Part shown: one piece after another, positions 1 through 9,494 of the stretch
Layout of the letters: each line of letters opens with the position of its first letter
Position numbering within the stretch: position 1 is the first letter of the stretch
Assembly: GCF_003063665.1 (NCBI RefSeq)
Contig: NZ_NESF01000004.1
Span: 80,483-144,482 of the forward strand
Length of the DNA stretch: 64,000 nt
Source of the DNA: Limnohabitans sp. Hippo3
GTDB lineage: Bacteria > Pseudomonadota > Gammaproteobacteria > Burkholderiales > Burkholderiaceae_C
Reading direction: 5' to 3'
Made by a program: the position numbers and the translations under genes
The notes under the pieces: model-generated
The model's input: the letters and a program-made list of their open reading frames with translations, nothing else
Database searches by the model: none
Told to the model about the DNA's origin: nothing

Positions 1-1086
1 GCCGTCTCCGGCCAGGCGTTCGGACTTTTCAGACAGGATGCGCGCCTTGCGGGCCGGATCGCGCAAGGCTTCGGCCCGCTGTGCCAGCGGCAGATGGGCC
101 ACTTCTTTGTAGGACGGGAACCCCATAAAAGGGTGAAAGCTCGCGTCCAGCCCATTGATCACGCCGATGCCGCGGACAGCGGTTTGCAGGAACAAGGGCA
201 GCCCCGCCTTCACGGCCGCCTCGACCCGCTGCTGGATCTTCAGGTATTGCTCGCCGCCCGGATCGCGCTGCAACCAGGTCAGCGACACGTGCCTGCCGCT
301 CGCACGCGCGAGCGCCTCCACACAATCGAACTCGGCATCAAACTGCTCCGGACCGCTGAGCAAGTTGTAATCGCTCACCACCTGGATCACCCCGTGGTTC
401 AGCCCTTCAAAAGCCTGCGCCAGCCCGGTCAACTCGTCGTGGCCCGCATTGGCCGCAGGCGTGTCCTTGCCCTCGGACGTGCGGTGGTTGTCGCTGCGCC
501 CGGTGCTGAAGCCGGCAGCGCCCGCCTGCAGGGCCTCGCGCAGCAGGGCCTGCATGACCCGGATGTCGTCGGCATTGGCCTGCTCATGGGCCTGCGCCCG
601 CTCGCCCATCACATACATGCGCAAGGGGTCATGCGGCACCTGCACCAGGTAGTCCAGGCTGCGCGGCGTGGCTGCCAGCGCGTCCATGTACTGCGGAAAG
701 GTCTCCCAGTTCCAGCGGATGCCTTCGTGCAAAGCCGCGCCCGGGATATCCTCCACACCTTCCATCAGCTTGATCAAATCATCCTCATGGCCGGGGCGTT
801 TGGGGGCAAAACCCACGCCGCAGTTGCCCATGACCAGCGTGGTCACACCGTGGTAAATGCTGGGCGTGAAGCATTCGTCCCAGGTCACTTGCCCGTCGTA
901 GTGGGTGTGGATGTCCACAAAACCCGGGGTGATCCACAAGCCCGTCGCATTCAGGGTTTGCCGGGCGGGCTCGTCCACCTGGCCCACCGCCACAATGCGG
1001 CCGCCGCGCACCCCCACATCGGCCACGCGCGCAGGCGCGCCCGTGCCGTCGACCACGGTGCCATTTTTAATCAACCAATCGAGCAT
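1..1086 (-). CDS. N-acyl-D-amino-acid deacylase-like amidohydrolase (C-terminus cut by window edge)
   Basis: The first 362 codons of a metal-dependent amidohydrolase read leftward off the window edge with no stop. The N-terminus shows the usual beta-sandwich start (IKNGTVVDGTGAPA) and then the metal-binding strand FVDIHTHYDG with its HxH pair. It continues with MGNCGVGFAP, as in D-aminoacylase and related N-acyl-D-amino-acid deacylases. It would be a cytosolic zinc hydrolase removing acyl groups from N-acyl-D-amino acids; the exact substrate cannot be told. The ATG at 1086 is preceded by GGAGA. The gene overlaps the end of the upstream transporter by 20 bases, so the two are probably co-transcribed and the transporter may import its substrate or release its product (inference). 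Family assignment is firm, substrate is not. Confidence 0.8.
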   Translation of the reverse strand, partial: MLDWLIKNGTVVDGTGAPARVADVGVRGGRIVAVGQVDEPARQTLNATGLWITPGFVDIHTHYDGQVTWDECFTPSIYHGVTTLVMGNCGVGFAPKRPGHEDDLIKLMEGVEDIPGAALHEGIRWNWETFPQYMDALAATPRSLDYLVQVPHDPLRMYVMGERAQAHEQANADDIRVMQALLREALQAGAAGFSTGRSDNHRTSEGKDTPAANAGHDELTGLAQAFEGLNHGVIQVVSDYNLLSGPEQFDAEFDCVEALARASGRHVSLTWLQRDPGGEQYLKIQQRVEAAVKAGLPLFLQTAVRGIGVINGLDASFHPFMGFPSYKEVAHLPLAQRAEALRDPARKARILSEKSERLAGDG

Positions 1087-1942
1087 CTTTTTTTCTCCAA
1101 TACAGGGCCAGGCCCATGCCGCTCACGATGTGCCAAATGCCCCATAGGCTGGCCAGCGTGACCATGCCCAGATCGCTGCCAAACTGCACCGCGATGATGC
1201 CCAGCGCCAGGCCCGAGTTCTGCATGCCGCCTTCGATCATGATGGCCCGGCGGTCCCGCTCGCTCACGCGCATGGCCAGGCTGGTGGCCCAACCCAGAAA
1301 CAGGCCGCTGGCGTTGTGCATCACCACCAGCAGCAAAGTGGGCAAGAGGCCCAGTGTCAGCAACTGCCGCTCCTTGATGAGCCCCGCCACGATGAACAAA
1401 ATCAAAGCGCCCACCGCAAAGTGGCCCAGCGGCTTGCGGATGCGCTCGGTCAACGCAGGCAGTCGGTGCGAGAAGACCAAACCCAGCGCCAGGGGGATGC
1501 CCAGCAGCAGCACCAGACTCAGCCAGATGCCGGACGGGTCGATCGACAACTGGCGCAACCAGGACGCGGTTTCAGGGTTGGCCGCGATCATCCAGCTGAA
1601 GTTGAAGGGCGTGGCAAAGAGCGCGATCACGCTGGCCACGGCCGAGATGCTCACCGACAGCGCGGTGTTGCCCCGCCCCATGTGGGTCACCACATTGCTC
1701 AGGCTCCCGCCCGGGCAGGCGGCCACCAAAATCATGGCCGCCTCGATGTTGGCGGGCAAATCCAGCGCCAGCGTGGCCAGCCAGGTGCCCACGGGCAACA
1801 AGATGAACTGGGGAATCAGCCCGCAGACCACCGCACGGGGGGTTTGGGCCACGCGGCGGAAATCCTCGATTCGCAGCTCCAGTGACACCGAAAACACCAT
1901 GGTGGCCAGCACCAGGCTCAAAACCAGTTGTTGTGAAGTCAT
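1067..1942 (-). CDS. BASS-family (bile acid:sodium symporter-like) transporter
   Basis: A 291-residue, almost entirely hydrophobic protein with eight to ten predicted membrane helices. It carries two family hallmarks: CPGGSLSNVVTHMGRGN at about residues 75-91 and the EGGMQNSGLALGI stretch near residue 240. These form the crossing helices and sodium sites in bile acid:sodium symporter (BASS/SBF) proteins. Bacterial members move organic anions such as pyruvate, pantoate or keto acids with sodium; the substrate here is unknown. The ATG at 1942 follows AAAGGA at good spacing. It overlaps the downstream amidohydrolase start by 20 bases, suggesting a two-gene unit. The adjacent asd leader promoter points the other way, so the region is divergent. 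Confidence 0.88.
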   Translation of the reverse strand: MTSQQLVLSLVLATMVFSVSLELRIEDFRRVAQTPRAVVCGLIPQFILLPVGTWLATLALDLPANIEAAMILVAACPGGSLSNVVTHMGRGNTALSVSISAVASVIALFATPFNFSWMIAANPETASWLRQLSIDPSGIWLSLVLLLGIPLALGLVFSHRLPALTERIRKPLGHFAVGALILFIVAGLIKERQLLTLGLLPTLLLVVMHNASGLFLGWATSLAMRVSERDRRAIMIEGGMQNSGLALGIIAVQFGSDLGMVTLASLWGIWHIVSGMGLALYWRKKDARLVD

Positions 1943-2070
1943 TCGTATGTCCTTTCAAAAAGTATAGACAACGCCAGACCTCTGACCACAAAGGGTTTAC
2001 GCGCAGGCGTGCCTGCACGGCGACAACCCGGTGCCCACCGCACCCGTCAGGCACGCACAAGGCAATCCGG

Positions 2071-2076
2071 TACAAT
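2071..2076 (+). promoter_or_regulatory. Candidate -10 box (TACAAT) for the asd leader transcript
   Basis: TACAAT matches the sigma-70 -10 consensus in five of six positions. It ends eight bases before the ATG of the small leader ORF at 2085. No convincing -35 hexamer is visible at 17 bases. If used, the transcript would start at or one to two bases before that ATG. Confidence 0.45.
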
Positions 2077-2084
2077 GCCACCCC

Positions 2085-2186
2085 ATGTTCTACGCCCGCC
2101 TGTTCTCCCTGAACCCGATCACTGCCGCTGCAGCGACGGCCGGTGCGCGTGCAATCACCACCAAAACCACGACCATTAAGGGCTGA
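2085..2186 (+). CDS. Putative leader peptide upstream of asd (Thr/Ile-rich, attenuator-like)
   Basis: A 33-codon ORF too short for normal gene calling, starting MFYARLFSLNPITAAAATAG and ending ITTKTTTIKG. The last ten codons hold five threonines and two isoleucines, and the whole peptide holds seven threonines and three isoleucines. That is the composition of leader peptides that sense charged tRNA-Thr and tRNA-Ile in thr-type attenuators. It lies between a TACAAT -10 box and asd, with no Shine-Dalgarno sequence, so it may be translated from a leaderless mRNA. Downstream (2192-2256) there are mutually exclusive hairpins. asd makes the precursor of threonine, methionine, lysine and isoleucine, so such control would make sense. 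Function is inferred; no expression evidence. Confidence 0.5.
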   Translation: MFYARLFSLNPITAAAATAGARAITTKTTTIKG

Positions 2187-2191
2187 TCCGG

Positions 2192-2256
2192 CCTGGTTCG
2201 TCGTGCGCCCCTCCCGGCCAGACGAGCCGGGCAAACAGTCAGGTCAAACACTGTTT
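2192..2256 (+). promoter_or_regulatory. Alternative RNA hairpins in the asd leader (possible attenuator)
   Basis: CCTGGTTCGTC (2192-2202) can pair over 11 positions, with three G-U pairs, with GACGAGCCGGG (2221-2231). The same right-hand bases can instead pair within CCCGGC (2213-2218) and GCCGGG (2226-2231), so the two folds exclude each other. A third hairpin, AAACAGT (2233-2239) with ACTGTTT (2250-2256), follows directly and ends in T residues. No classic GC stem with a long T run is present, so a Rho-independent terminator is not certain. Translation-level control of asd is also possible. Confidence 0.4.
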
Positions 2257-2278
2257 TAAAAACTGAAAGGGCGTTGAA

Positions 2279-3409
2279 ATGAGCAAGTTAGTAGGTTTGG
2301 TCGGCTGGCGCGGCATGGTCGGCTCGGTATTGATGGACCGCATGGTTCAGGAAAAAGACTTCGACCTGATCGAACCGGTCTTCTTTTCCACATCCAACGC
2401 AGGCGGCAAAGCCCCCGCGATGGCCAAGAACGAAACCACGCTGCAAGACGCACATAACATCGACGCCCTCAAGCGCTGCGAGATCATCATCACTGCCCAA
2501 GGCGGCGACTACACCTCTGAAGTCTTCCCCAAGCTGCGCGCGGCTGGCTGGACTGGCCACTGGATTGACGCGGCTTCGACCCTGCGCATGGAAAAAGACG
2601 CGGTCATCATCCTGGACCCGGTGAACATGCCCGTGATCCAAAACGCCCTGGCCCACGGTGGCAAGAACTGGGTGGGCGGCAACTGCACCGTATCCTGCAT
2701 GCTGATGGGCGTGGGCGCACTCTACAAAGCCGGCTTGGTGGAGTGGATGAGCACCCAGACTTACCAGGCGGCATCGGGTGGCGGCGCACAACACATGCGC
2801 GAGCTGCTGACCCAATACGGCACATTGAATGCCGAAGTCAAAGCCTTGTTGGACGACCCCAAGAGCGCCATTCTCGAAATCGACCGCAAGGTGATCGCCA
2901 AGCAGCGCGCCCTGACCGGTGCCGAGACCGCCAACTTTGGCGTGCCGCTGGGTGGCTCGCTGATCCCCTGGATCGACAAGGATCTCGGCAACGGCATATC
3001 CAAAGAAGAGTGGAAGGGCATGGCCGAAACCAACAAGATTCTGGGCATGGGTGAGTCTTTTGGCACTTCCGCTATCCCCGTGGACGGTTTCTGCGTGCGT
3101 GTGGGTGCCATGCGCTGCCACAGCCAGGCTCTGACTTTCAAGCTGAAAAAAGACGTGCCCGTGGCCGACATCGAAGCCATGATCGCCGCCGACAACGAGT
3201 GGGTCAAAGTGGTGCCCAACACCCGCGAAGCCACCATCCGCGACCTGACCCCCGTGGCCGTGACCGGCACCATGACCATTCCCGTGGGCCGTGTGCGCAA
3301 GCTGGCCATGGGCCCCGAGTACGTGGGCGCGTTCACCATCGGTGACCAGCTGCTGTGGGGCGCGGCCGAGCCGCTGCGCCGCATGCTGCGCATCCTGCTC
3401 GACGCTTGA
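2279..3409 (+). CDS. asd: Aspartate-semialdehyde dehydrogenase
   Basis: Catalyses the NADPH-dependent reduction of aspartyl phosphate to aspartate 4-semialdehyde, the branch point to threonine, methionine, lysine and diaminopimelate, in the cytosol. The 376-residue length fits the proteobacterial type. The N-terminal nucleotide loop GWRGMVGS (residues 9-16) and the catalytic cysteine in GGNCTVS (Cys136) are present. The ATG at 2279 has GAAAGGG upstream. It follows a Thr/Ile-rich leader ORF and possible alternative hairpins, and precedes fimV by 30 bases, the usual asd-fimV-truA order of Burkholderiales. The leu genes that often precede asd in relatives are not here; a transporter and amidohydrolase in opposite orientation take their place. 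Confidence 0.97.
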   Translation: MSKLVGLVGWRGMVGSVLMDRMVQEKDFDLIEPVFFSTSNAGGKAPAMAKNETTLQDAHNIDALKRCEIIITAQGGDYTSEVFPKLRAAGWTGHWIDAASTLRMEKDAVIILDPVNMPVIQNALAHGGKNWVGGNCTVSCMLMGVGALYKAGLVEWMSTQTYQAASGGGAQHMRELLTQYGTLNAEVKALLDDPKSAILEIDRKVIAKQRALTGAETANFGVPLGGSLIPWIDKDLGNGISKEEWKGMAETNKILGMGESFGTSAIPVDGFCVRVGAMRCHSQALTFKLKKDVPVADIEAMIAADNEWVKVVPNTREATIRDLTPVAVTGTMTIPVGRVRKLAMGPEYVGAFTIGDQLLWGAAEPLRRMLRILLDA

Positions 3410-3439
3410 TATTGACCCGACCCACGGCCCCCTGACGCC

Positions 3440-4879
3440 ATGTCCAGCACGCGCCGCTCCAAGACCCGCCCCCCTGCACTGCTCAGGTCTTGGGCCGTGG
3501 CCTCGGTGCTGGTCTGCGCCAGCTGGTCTGCCCAAGCCCTGAGCCTGGGCCAGGTTGCCGTGGAATCTGGCTTGGGCCAGCCCCTTCGTGCAGCCGTTGA
3601 AATCACGCAATACAAGGTCGAAGACCTGCGCAGGCTCCAAGTGCAACTGGCCGAGCCCGCCCGTTTTGAACAAGCGGGCATGGCTTTTCACCCGGCCCTG
3701 AGCGGGCTGCAGGTCCGCCTGGAGTTTCGCGGCGACGGCAAGCCTTACATCGCCTTGTCCGGCCAAACGCCCGTCAACGAGCATTTCATCGATGTCATCG
3801 TGGAGGCCCAGTGGCCCTCAGGGCGTCTGGCCATGAATTACACGCTGTTGGTTTCACCCGTCGGCGCTGGCAAGACCCAGCCCGAAAAAGCCTCGGGTGA
3901 TGCGCCCATCACAGCCCCGGTGGTCTCTCCGCAAGCCTTGGCCTCCAGCGTGCTACCCACGGTCGACAACGGCTCACCGAAAGACTTCATCACGGTGCAA
4001 GCAGGCGACACGGCTTCGAAGTTGGCCTCGCCTCGCCTGCCCCAAAGTGTCTCGCTGGAGCAGATGCTGTTGGCCATGGTGCGGGCCAACCCGGAGGCTT
4101 TCATCGAGGGCAATGTGAACCTGTTGCGCGAAGGCGCGCAAGTGCGCCTGCCCCTTGCGCAAGAGGCCACTCAGGTTTCGGCCGAAGAAGCGCGGCAAAC
4201 CGTGATTGCGCAGACTGTGGACTTTGCGGCCTATGCACGCCGCTTGGCCCAATCCGCGCTGAAAGCCCAGGACAGCCCCAGCCGTGAGATGACCGGCAAA
4301 CCCGGCCCAGCGCTGCCCCCCACAGCGCCCTCGCCGCCTGAGCGTGATCAACTGATCCTGAGCCAACGCGATGTCACTGTGCGCAGCGCAGAGGCACAAC
4401 TTGCCATAGAGCGAGAAATCCAGGACAAAACCGAGCAACTGGCTGCGCTGAAAAAAAATCTGGAATCCCTCAAATCCTTGTCGGCTGCGACCGATGCCAC
4501 ATTGGACTCGCCCACGCAGACCTCGTCCCTGAAGCCCAGCTTGCCTGCTGCAGTGGCCGAGTTGCCCACCACCTCCTGGCTGGACCGGCTCCGCCACAGC
4601 CCCTCTATAGGGGTATGGGCGGCGGCACTTTTGGCGGGCATGGCGGCTTGGGTGTGGTGGGCCAGACGCCGCCCCGACCGTGAAGAAAATTTGTTTGGCT
4701 CGCACGCAACCCTGAGCCCTGGATGGACATCCACGCAGTCGCAGGACAAGGCCACGACCTTGCCGCCACTGCCCTCCGGCTTGCCCCCGCAATTTGCCAA
4801 CCTGGACTTGAACCTGACGCCCGCACCGGACGCCCAAGCCGCGCCACCTGCGCCGTCACCACAGGGCCCCAAGACGTGA
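3440..4879 (+). CDS. fimV: FimV/HubP-like peptidoglycan-binding polar protein, short form
   Basis: An inner-membrane protein with a large periplasmic part. A signal sequence (residues 1-33, ending AQA) leads into the FimV N-terminal domain starting LSLGQVAVESGLGQPL and including NEHFIDVIVEAQWPSGR. A LysM-like peptidoglycan-binding segment follows (about 178-235), then a coiled coil (about 310-345), one transmembrane helix (about 389-408) and a short proline-rich cytoplasmic tail. FimV/HubP organises cell poles, type IV pili and twitching. Typical family members reach 700-1000 residues with a cytoplasmic TPR and a conserved C-terminal domain; this one stops at 479 residues without them. The end overlaps the truA start by four bases (GTGA). 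Identity is good; function of the short form is uncertain. Confidence 0.85.
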   Translation: MSSTRRSKTRPPALLRSWAVASVLVCASWSAQALSLGQVAVESGLGQPLRAAVEITQYKVEDLRRLQVQLAEPARFEQAGMAFHPALSGLQVRLEFRGDGKPYIALSGQTPVNEHFIDVIVEAQWPSGRLAMNYTLLVSPVGAGKTQPEKASGDAPITAPVVSPQALASSVLPTVDNGSPKDFITVQAGDTASKLASPRLPQSVSLEQMLLAMVRANPEAFIEGNVNLLREGAQVRLPLAQEATQVSAEEARQTVIAQTVDFAAYARRLAQSALKAQDSPSREMTGKPGPALPPTAPSPPERDQLILSQRDVTVRSAEAQLAIEREIQDKTEQLAALKKNLESLKSLSAATDATLDSPTQTSSLKPSLPAAVAELPTTSWLDRLRHSPSIGVWAAALLAGMAAWVWWARRRPDREENLFGSHATLSPGWTSTQSQDKATTLPPLPSGLPPQFANLDLNLTPAPDAQAAPPAPSPQGPKT

Positions 4880-5661
4880 GACTCGCGCTGGGCATTTGCT
4901 ATTCGGGCACGCGTTACCAAGGCTGGCAAAGCCAGGCCACGGGCCTGACGATTCAGGACAAACTCGAAAAAGCCCTGACGCAATTTGCCGATGTGCCCCG
5001 CGTCAGCACCTTGTGCGCAGGCCGCACCGATGCGGGCGTGCATGGCCTCATGCAAGTGGTGCACTTTGACACCGAGATCGAGCGCGACACGCACTCCTGG
5101 GTGCGTGGCACCAACCGCTATTTGCCCCCCGACATCGCGGTGCAATGGGCGCAGGTGGTGCCTGAGACCTTCCATTGCCGTGGCAGCGCCACCGGCAGGC
5201 GCTACATCTATGTGCTGCTCGACTCGGTCGTGCGCCCCAGCCTGGAAGCAGGTCGTGTGGGCTGGGTGTACCGCCCATTGGCGGAAGCACCCATGCGCGA
5301 AGCCAGCCAGCACCTGCTGGGCGAGCACGATTTTTCATCGTTTCGGGCCAGCAGCTGCCAGGCGCTGTCACCTGTCAAAACGCTGCGGCACATCGGCATC
5401 ACCCGCCACGGCGCTTATTGGCGCTTCGAGTTCGAGGGCAACGCCTTTTTGCACCACATGATCCGCAACATCATGGGTTGCCTGGTCACCATTGGCCAAG
5501 GCAACCAGACGCCCGACTGGATGCGCGAGGTGCTGCTGGCCCGAAGCCGGGATGCGGCAGCACCCACGTTTTCGCCCGATGGCTTGTACTTCGCCGGGCC
5601 CATCTACAGCCCCGAATGGGGCCTGCCCGACACCACCCCCGCTTTTGATTGGTTGCCATGA
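4876..5661 (+). CDS. truA: tRNA pseudouridine(38-40) synthase
   Basis: Converts uridines 38, 39 and 40 of the tRNA anticodon arm to pseudouridine. The catalytic aspartate sits in GRTDAGVHG (Asp52), and the FRASSCQA and FLHHMIRNIMG segments are typical of TruA. I chose the GTG at 4876 because it starts directly with MRLALGICYSGTRYQGWQ, the conserved N-terminus, gives 261 residues (the normal length) and overlaps the fimV stop as GTGA. Upstream in-frame starts would add 51 residues taken from the fimV reading region. It overlaps trpF by ATGA at its own end, so fimV-truA-trpF are probably translationally coupled. Confidence 0.95.
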   Translation: MRLALGICYSGTRYQGWQSQATGLTIQDKLEKALTQFADVPRVSTLCAGRTDAGVHGLMQVVHFDTEIERDTHSWVRGTNRYLPPDIAVQWAQVVPETFHCRGSATGRRYIYVLLDSVVRPSLEAGRVGWVYRPLAEAPMREASQHLLGEHDFSSFRASSCQALSPVKTLRHIGITRHGAYWRFEFEGNAFLHHMIRNIMGCLVTIGQGNQTPDWMREVLLARSRDAAAPTFSPDGLYFAGPIYSPEWGLPDTTPAFDWLP

Positions 5662-6377
5662 GCACAAGCCACACAGCCACCCACGCGCCGACACACCCCG
5701 CCCCGCAGCAACGCACGCGCATCAAGATGTGCGGCTTCACCCGCGAGGCCGATGTCTTGGCCGCCTGTGCCGCCGGGGCTGACGCCATTGGTTTTGTGCT
5801 GTATCCGCCCAGCCCGCGCAACGTGAGCATCGAGCGTGCAGCCGAGTTGGCCCGCCTGCTGCCCGCTTTTGTGACGCCCGTTTTGCTCTTCGTCAACGAG
5901 ACGTCCGAGCGCATCGAGGCGGCTTGCGCGGCCGTGCCCGGCGCATTGCTGCAGTTTCATGGCGACGAATCGGCCGAATTTTGTGCGGCCATGACCCAGC
6001 GCACAGGCCGCCCCCACCTCAAAGCCGCCCGAATCCCCCTGTCAGAGGTCCATGACTTCGACTTGCTAGAATTTGCCTACCTTCATCATGCAGCCCAAGC
6101 CCTCTTGCTCGACGCCCATGTCGACGGATACGGCGGCGGCGGAAAAACATTCCATTGGTCACGCCTGCCACCAAACGTCAATGCTCACCTCGTTTTGTCT
6201 GGTGGACTCACACCTGCAAACGTGGGCGATGGCATTCGGGCGCTGCGCACGCACGGCCTGTCTCTGGCCGTTGACGTGAGCTCGGGCATCGAAGCAGGTA
6301 AGGGCCTCAAAGATGCCGACAAAATGCGGCAGTTTGTCCAGGCGGTGCGCGCCGCTGACAACGCCTCTCCCCTTTGA
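5658..6377 (+). CDS. trpF: Phosphoribosylanthranilate isomerase
   Basis: Third step of tryptophan synthesis: an Amadori rearrangement of N-(5-phosphoribosyl)anthranilate to the carboxyphenylamino deoxyribulose phosphate. The general-base cysteine is in KMCGFT (Cys25). The phosphate-binding end [15 protein letters not shown] is intact, as is the [16 protein letters not shown] loop with the general-acid aspartate. The ATG at 5658 overlaps the truA stop (ATGA). An in-frame TTG nine bases earlier is less likely. The first roughly 18 residues ([11 protein letters not shown]) are a non-conserved extension. It heads the trpF-trpB-trpA set. trpE, trpG, trpD and trpC are not in the window. Confidence 0.96.
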   Translation: MSTSHTATHAPTHPAPQQRTRIKMCGFTREADVLAACAAGADAIGFVLYPPSPRNVSIERAAELARLLPAFVTPVLLFVNETSERIEAACAAVPGALLQFHGDESAEFCAAMTQRTGRPHLKAARIPLSEVHDFDLLEFAYLHHAAQALLLDAHVDGYGGGGKTFHWSRLPPNVNAHLVLSGGLTPANVGDGIRALRTHGLSLAVDVSSGIEAGKGLKDADKMRQFVQAVRAADNASPL

Positions 6378-6459
6378 ATTCAACCCCGGGTCCGTTCGGG
6401 CCGCACAGGCAACACCCCCTGCGTGGCCAACACCGAACGACCCCAACCGATTGAGCACC

Positions 6460-7743
6460 ATGTACGAGTACCAACAACCCGATGCCAAAGGCCATTTCGG
6501 CGTGTATGGCGGCAGTTTCGTCAGCGAAACCCTGACCCACGCCATCAACGAGCTCAAAGCCGCCTACGCCCAGTACCAGCACGACCCGGCCTTCATCACC
6601 GAATTCAAGTCCGAGCTGGCGCACTTTGTGGGCCGCCCCTCGCCCGTTTACCACGCGGCCCGCATGAGCCGTGAAATGGGCGGAGCGCAGATCTTCCTCA
6701 AACGCGAAGACCTGAACCACACGGGTGCCCACAAGATCAACAACACCATCGGTCAGGCCATGCTGGCCAAGCGCATGGGAAAGCCGCGCATCATTGCCGA
6801 GACCGGTGCGGGCCAGCACGGCGTGGCCACCGCCACCATCTGCGCCCGTTATGGCCTGGAATGCGTGGTCTACATGGGTGCCGAAGACGTCAAACGCCAA
6901 AGCCCCAACGTCTACCGCATGAAGCTGCTGGGCGCGACCGTGGTGCCTGTCGAGTCCGGCAGCAAGACGCTCAAGGACGCTCTGAACGAAGCCATGCGCG
7001 ACTGGGTGGCCAATGTGGACAACACCTTCTACATCATCGGTACCGTGGCAGGACCCCACCCCTACCCCATGATGGTGCGCGACTTCCAGAGCGTGATCGG
7101 CGAGGAATGCCTCACGCAGATGCCCGAGATGTTCAAGTCACTCCAAATGGCAGAGCAGCAGCCCGACGCCGTGATCGCCTGCGTGGGCGGTGGCAGCAAC
7201 GCCATGGGCATCTTCTACCCCTACATTCCTTACGAGAAAACCCGCCTGATCGGCGTGGAAGCCGCGGGTGAAGGCATGGACACGAACAAACACTCCGCCT
7301 CGCTGCAACTGGGCTCGCCCGGCGTGCTGCACGGCAACCGCACCTACATCCTGCAAGACGAAAACGGCCAGATCACCGAGACGCACAGCGTGAGCGCGGG
7401 CCTGGACTACCCCGGCGTGGGCCCCGAGCACGCCTTCTTGAAGGACATCGGCCGCGCGGAGTACGTGGGCATCACCGACAAGGAAGCGCTCGAAGCCTTC
7501 CACTACCTGTGCCGCACCGAAGGCATCATCCCCGCCCTCGAATCGAGCCACGCGGTGGCCTACGCCATGAAACTGGCCAAAACCATGCGTCCGGACCAAA
7601 GCATTCTGGTCAACCTGTCGGGCCGTGGCGACAAGGACATCGGCACCGTGGCCGATTTGTCGAACGCCGACTTCTACTGCCGCCCCAGCTGCCAAGGCCA
7701 ATCGGTCAAAGGTGGCGAGCAGCCTGTGAACTTTGTGAAGTAA
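6460..7743 (+). CDS. trpB: Tryptophan synthase beta chain
   Basis: PLP enzyme that joins indole and serine to give tryptophan, in an alpha2-beta2 complex with TrpA. The PLP lysine is in HTGAHKINN (Lys92), and the phosphate-binding GGGSNAMG is near residue 240. The ATG at 6460 gives [14 protein letters not shown], the conserved beginning, and 427 residues, slightly longer than E. coli TrpB. The longer in-frame version from 6313 runs back into the trpF region and is rejected. The Shine-Dalgarno signal is weak. The 82-base gap after trpF shows no terminator. The C-terminus has a short extra tail ([17 protein letters not shown]). Confidence 0.97.
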   Translation: MYEYQQPDAKGHFGVYGGSFVSETLTHAINELKAAYAQYQHDPAFITEFKSELAHFVGRPSPVYHAARMSREMGGAQIFLKREDLNHTGAHKINNTIGQAMLAKRMGKPRIIAETGAGQHGVATATICARYGLECVVYMGAEDVKRQSPNVYRMKLLGATVVPVESGSKTLKDALNEAMRDWVANVDNTFYIIGTVAGPHPYPMMVRDFQSVIGEECLTQMPEMFKSLQMAEQQPDAVIACVGGGSNAMGIFYPYIPYEKTRLIGVEAAGEGMDTNKHSASLQLGSPGVLHGNRTYILQDENGQITETHSVSAGLDYPGVGPEHAFLKDIGRAEYVGITDKEALEAFHYLCRTEGIIPALESSHAVAYAMKLAKTMRPDQSILVNLSGRGDKDIGTVADLSNADFYCRPSCQGQSVKGGEQPVNFVK

Positions 7744-7753
7744 AGGCCAGATC

Positions 7754-8563
7754 ATGAGCCGCATCGACGCCACCCTCTCTGCCCTCAAAGCCCAGGGCCG
7801 CAAAGCCCTGATCCCGTATGTCACGGCAGGCTTCCCCCAAAAAACCACCACCGTGCCCCTGATGCACGCCATGGCCAATGCCGGGGCTGACATCATCGAA
7901 CTGGGGGTGCCGTTTTCCGACCCCTCGGCCGACGGCCCGATCATCCAGAAGGCCGGTGACAAAGCCCTGGCCTTGGGCATCGGCACCGTGCAGGTGCTGG
8001 CCATGGTGCACGAATTCCGCCAAACCAACACCACCACCCCGGTGGTGCTGATGGGTTACGCCAACCCGGTGGAGCGCTACGACCAAAAACACGGCGCTGA
8101 CAGCTTCATCCGCGACGCCTCGGCTGCCGGAGTGGACGGCGTGCTGATCGTGGACTACCCACCCGAAGAATGCGTGGAATTTGCCTCCAAGCTGCGCGCC
8201 CACAGCATGGACTTGATCTTTTTGCTGGCTCCCACCAGCACCGACGAGCGCATGCAGCAGGTGGCCCAAGTGGCCAGCGGCTATGTGTATTACGTGTCGC
8301 TCAAGGGCGTGACCGGCTCGGGTGCGCTCGACACCGACGCGGTCGAGGCCATGCTGCCGCGCATCCGTCAGCATGTCAGCGTGCCCGTGGGCGTGGGCTT
8401 TGGCATCCGCGACGCTCAGACGGCCAAGGCGATCGGCCGGGTGGCCGACGCGGTGGTGATCGGTTCGCGCCTGATCCAGCTGATTGACGCAGCCCCGGAA
8501 GCCCAAATCAACACCGTGGCATCGGACTTTTTGCATGGCATCCGCCAGGCCCTGGACGCCTGA
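7754..8563 (+). CDS. trpA: Tryptophan synthase alpha chain
   Basis: Cleaves indole-3-glycerol phosphate to indole and glyceraldehyde 3-phosphate, channelling indole to TrpB. The catalytic pair is in place: Glu49 in [10 protein letters not shown] and Asp60 in SADGP. The phosphate-binding [11 protein letters not shown] and VVIGSRL are present. It has 269 residues, a normal length. It begins 10 bases after trpB and belongs to the same unit, followed 51 bases later by accD. The trpFBA-accD order is typical of Burkholderiales. Confidence 0.97.
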   Translation: MSRIDATLSALKAQGRKALIPYVTAGFPQKTTTVPLMHAMANAGADIIELGVPFSDPSADGPIIQKAGDKALALGIGTVQVLAMVHEFRQTNTTTPVVLMGYANPVERYDQKHGADSFIRDASAAGVDGVLIVDYPPEECVEFASKLRAHSMDLIFLLAPTSTDERMQQVAQVASGYVYYVSLKGVTGSGALDTDAVEAMLPRIRQHVSVPVGVGFGIRDAQTAKAIGRVADAVVIGSRLIQLIDAAPEAQINTVASDFLHGIRQALDA

Positions 8564-8614
8564 ACAGGCCTGCCGACGTTTCAACGATAATTCGCCGCAC
8601 AAGGAGAACCCCTC

Positions 8615-9487
8615 ATGAGTTGGCTCGAAAAACTGCTCCCCCCCAAGATCCAGCACACCGACCCAGCCGACCGCCGCTCGGTGCCGGAAGGCTTGTGGGT
8701 CAAGTGCCCCAGCTGCGAGACGGTGCTGTACAAAACCGACTTGGAAGAAAACCAGAACGTCTGCCCCGGCTGCTCGCACCACCTGCGCATCGGTGCGCGT
8801 GCCCGTCTGAATGCCTTCCTGGACGGTGAAGGCCGCTACGAAATCGGCCAGGAAGTGGTCCCAGTCGATGCACTGAAGTTCAAGGACAGCCGCAAATACC
8901 CCGAGCGCCTGAAAGAAGCCATGAACAACACGGGCGAAACCGACGCCTTGGTGGTCATGGGTGGGGCTGTGCACAACATCGAGGTCGTGGCTGCTTGCTT
9001 CGAGTTCGACTTCATGGGCGGCTCGATGGGCTCGGTCGTCGGTGAGCGATTTGTGCGCGGCGTGGAAACCGCCATCGCTCAAAAAGTGCCTTTTGTTTGC
9101 TTCACGGCCACAGGCGGTGCCCGCATGCAAGAAGGCCTGCTCTCGCTCATGCAAATGGCCAAGACCAATGCCGCCCTGACCCGACTGGCGAAAAAAGGCC
9201 TGCCCTACATCAGCGTGCTGACCGACCCGACCATGGGTGGCGTGTCGGCTGGTTTCGCCTTTTTGGGTGACGTGGTCATTGCCGAGCCCAAGGCCCTGAT
9301 CGGCTTTGCTGGCCCCCGCGTGATCGAAAGCACCGTGCGCGTGACTTTGCCCGAAGGCTTCCAGCGGGCGGAGTTTTTGCAAAGCAAGGGCGCGGTGGAC
9401 TTCATCTGCGACCGCCGCGAACTGCGCAAAACCATCGCCAGCACCCTGGCCATGCTGCAACGCCAGCCGACAGACGCGGTGAGCTGA
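8615..9487 (+). CDS. accD: Acetyl-CoA carboxylase carboxyltransferase subunit beta
   Basis: Beta part of the carboxyltransferase that moves CO2 from biotin-BCCP to acetyl-CoA, giving malonyl-CoA. The N-terminal zinc ribbon has four cysteines (31, 34, 50, 53: CPSC...CPGC). The crotonase-like body shows GGARMQEG and [17 protein letters not shown]. It has 290 residues, normal for the family. A strong AAGGAG lies just before the ATG at 8615. In related genomes folC follows accD; here 190 bases of dispersed repeats and an oppositely oriented yggT follow, so synteny breaks at this point. accA is not in the window. Confidence 0.97.
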   Translation: MSWLEKLLPPKIQHTDPADRRSVPEGLWVKCPSCETVLYKTDLEENQNVCPGCSHHLRIGARARLNAFLDGEGRYEIGQEVVPVDALKFKDSRKYPERLKEAMNNTGETDALVVMGGAVHNIEVVAACFEFDFMGGSMGSVVGERFVRGVETAIAQKVPFVCFTATGGARMQEGLLSLMQMAKTNAALTRLAKKGLPYISVLTDPTMGGVSAGFAFLGDVVIAEPKALIGFAGPRVIESTVRVTLPEGFQRAEFLQSKGAVDFICDRRELRKTIASTLAMLQRQPTDAVS

Positions 9488-9494
9488 TCGGCAT

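Noticed and set aside
94..1161. Long plus-strand ORF (355 codons) at the left end
   Set aside because: It is antisense to the amidohydrolase, whose minus frame shows clear family motifs; the plus frame shows none.
5658..6460. trp attenuator before trpF or trpB
   Set aside because: No Trp-codon-rich leader ORF and no terminator hairpin are visible; trpF overlaps truA and the 82-base gap to trpB is featureless.
7706..9460. Minus-strand ORF of 584 codons across trpA and accD
   Set aside because: Histidine/glutamine-rich shadow of two certain plus-strand genes; no domain pattern.
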